DNA from: G963663315 sp963665165
GTDB lineage: Bacteria > Pseudomonadota > Gammaproteobacteria > Arenicellales > Poriferihabitantaceae
DNA: 64,000 nucleotides
Assembly (NCBI GenBank): GCA_963665165.1
Contig: OY761989.1
Span: 1,612,001-1,676,000 of the forward strand
Direction: 5' to 3'
Shown here: in pieces, positions 63,799 through 64,000 of the stretch
Position numbering within the stretch: position 1 is the first letter of the stretch
Layout: each line of letters begins with the position of its first letter
Notes under the pieces: model-generated
What the model saw: only the letters and a program-made list of their open reading frames with translations
Told to the model about the DNA's origin: nothing
Database searches by the model: none
Translations under genes and position numbers: made by a program

Positions 63799-64000
63799 AC
63801 TCCCTCCGGTTTTCGGGTTGTGAATCCCGGGAACCGGATTCATAAAAAATGAGCGCAACGAAAAGTCCGGTTGGTGTCGTATACACATTCGCCAAGCTAT
63901 ACATCAGCGCCCATGCGGAAAAACATTATATTGCGGTTAAACTACCAAAGGCAAGAAAATTATCAGAATTCAAAGGAATTCAAACACATAACCGCCAGAC

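Overview
The window is a dense stretch of a gammaproteobacterial chromosome, probably a free-living or host-associated marine or environmental lineage. Three gene orders point there: mreB-mreC-mreD-mrdA-rodA-mltB-rlpA-dacA, rimP-nusA-infB-rbfA-truB, and the leucine/isovalerate (liu) cluster with a LiuR-like operator. Encoded tRNA CCA ends and adjacent metK-ahcY fit the same picture. The genus-level placement is not visible in the sequence. No phage, IS element, CRISPR array or rRNA operon was seen.

Layout. 0-7.4 kb (minus): cell-shape and peptidoglycan elongation operon, with most stop/start codons overlapping. 7.6-10.8 kb (plus): gatCAB, the glutamyl-tRNA(Gln)/aspartyl-tRNA(Asn) amidotransferase. 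10.8-14.75 kb: tRNA-Arg(TCG), an EamA transporter, a YceF-type Maf pyrophosphatase, uvrB and tRNA-Asn(GTT). 14.8-22 kb (minus): a secreted nucleosidase-like protein, then the translation operon truB-rbfA-infB-nusA-rimP, whose apparent promoter lies about 250 nt upstream of rimP and is followed by an intrinsic terminator inside the leader. 22.1-28.2 kb: a GT25 glycosyltransferase, then a minus-strand group of STAS protein, branched-chain-type binding protein, TorS-like histidine kinase and ammonium transporter. 28.3-33.0 kb: SppA-type peptidase, thiolase, acetoacetyl-CoA synthetase, [2Fe-2S] ferredoxin and tRNA-Ser(GGA). 33.1-37.1 kb: MMPL/RND exporter, DUF2236 (MpaB-type) putative oxygenase and a hotdog thioesterase.

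37.2-45.9 kb (plus): leucine/isovalerate catabolism (isovaleryl-CoA dehydrogenase, thiolase, both methylcrotonyl-CoA carboxylase subunits, HMG-CoA lyase) followed by a HAD dehalogenase-like protein, a PaaI-like thioesterase and a DUF2889 protein. The methylglutaconyl-CoA hydratase expected in this pathway is absent. The acetoacetate made by HMG-CoA lyase could be activated by the acetoacetyl-CoA synthetase and split by either thiolase, which links the 30 kb and 37-44 kb blocks.

46-56.5 kb: an exported agmatine-deiminase-family protein and two divergent phytanoyl-CoA dioxygenase (PhyH) genes. The second PhyH gene heads a tight seven-gene run: PhyH, Rieske oxygenase, FkbM methyltransferase, dipeptide-type binding protein, two permeases and a fused double ATPase. 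This is the most unusual unit in the window and may be an uptake-plus-oxidation system for an unidentified small molecule. 56.5-64 kb: a palindromic repeat, a small clan AA aspartic protease, ferredoxin-NADP reductase, argB, metK-ahcY behind a SahR-like palindrome, a sodium:alanine symporter and a universal stress protein.
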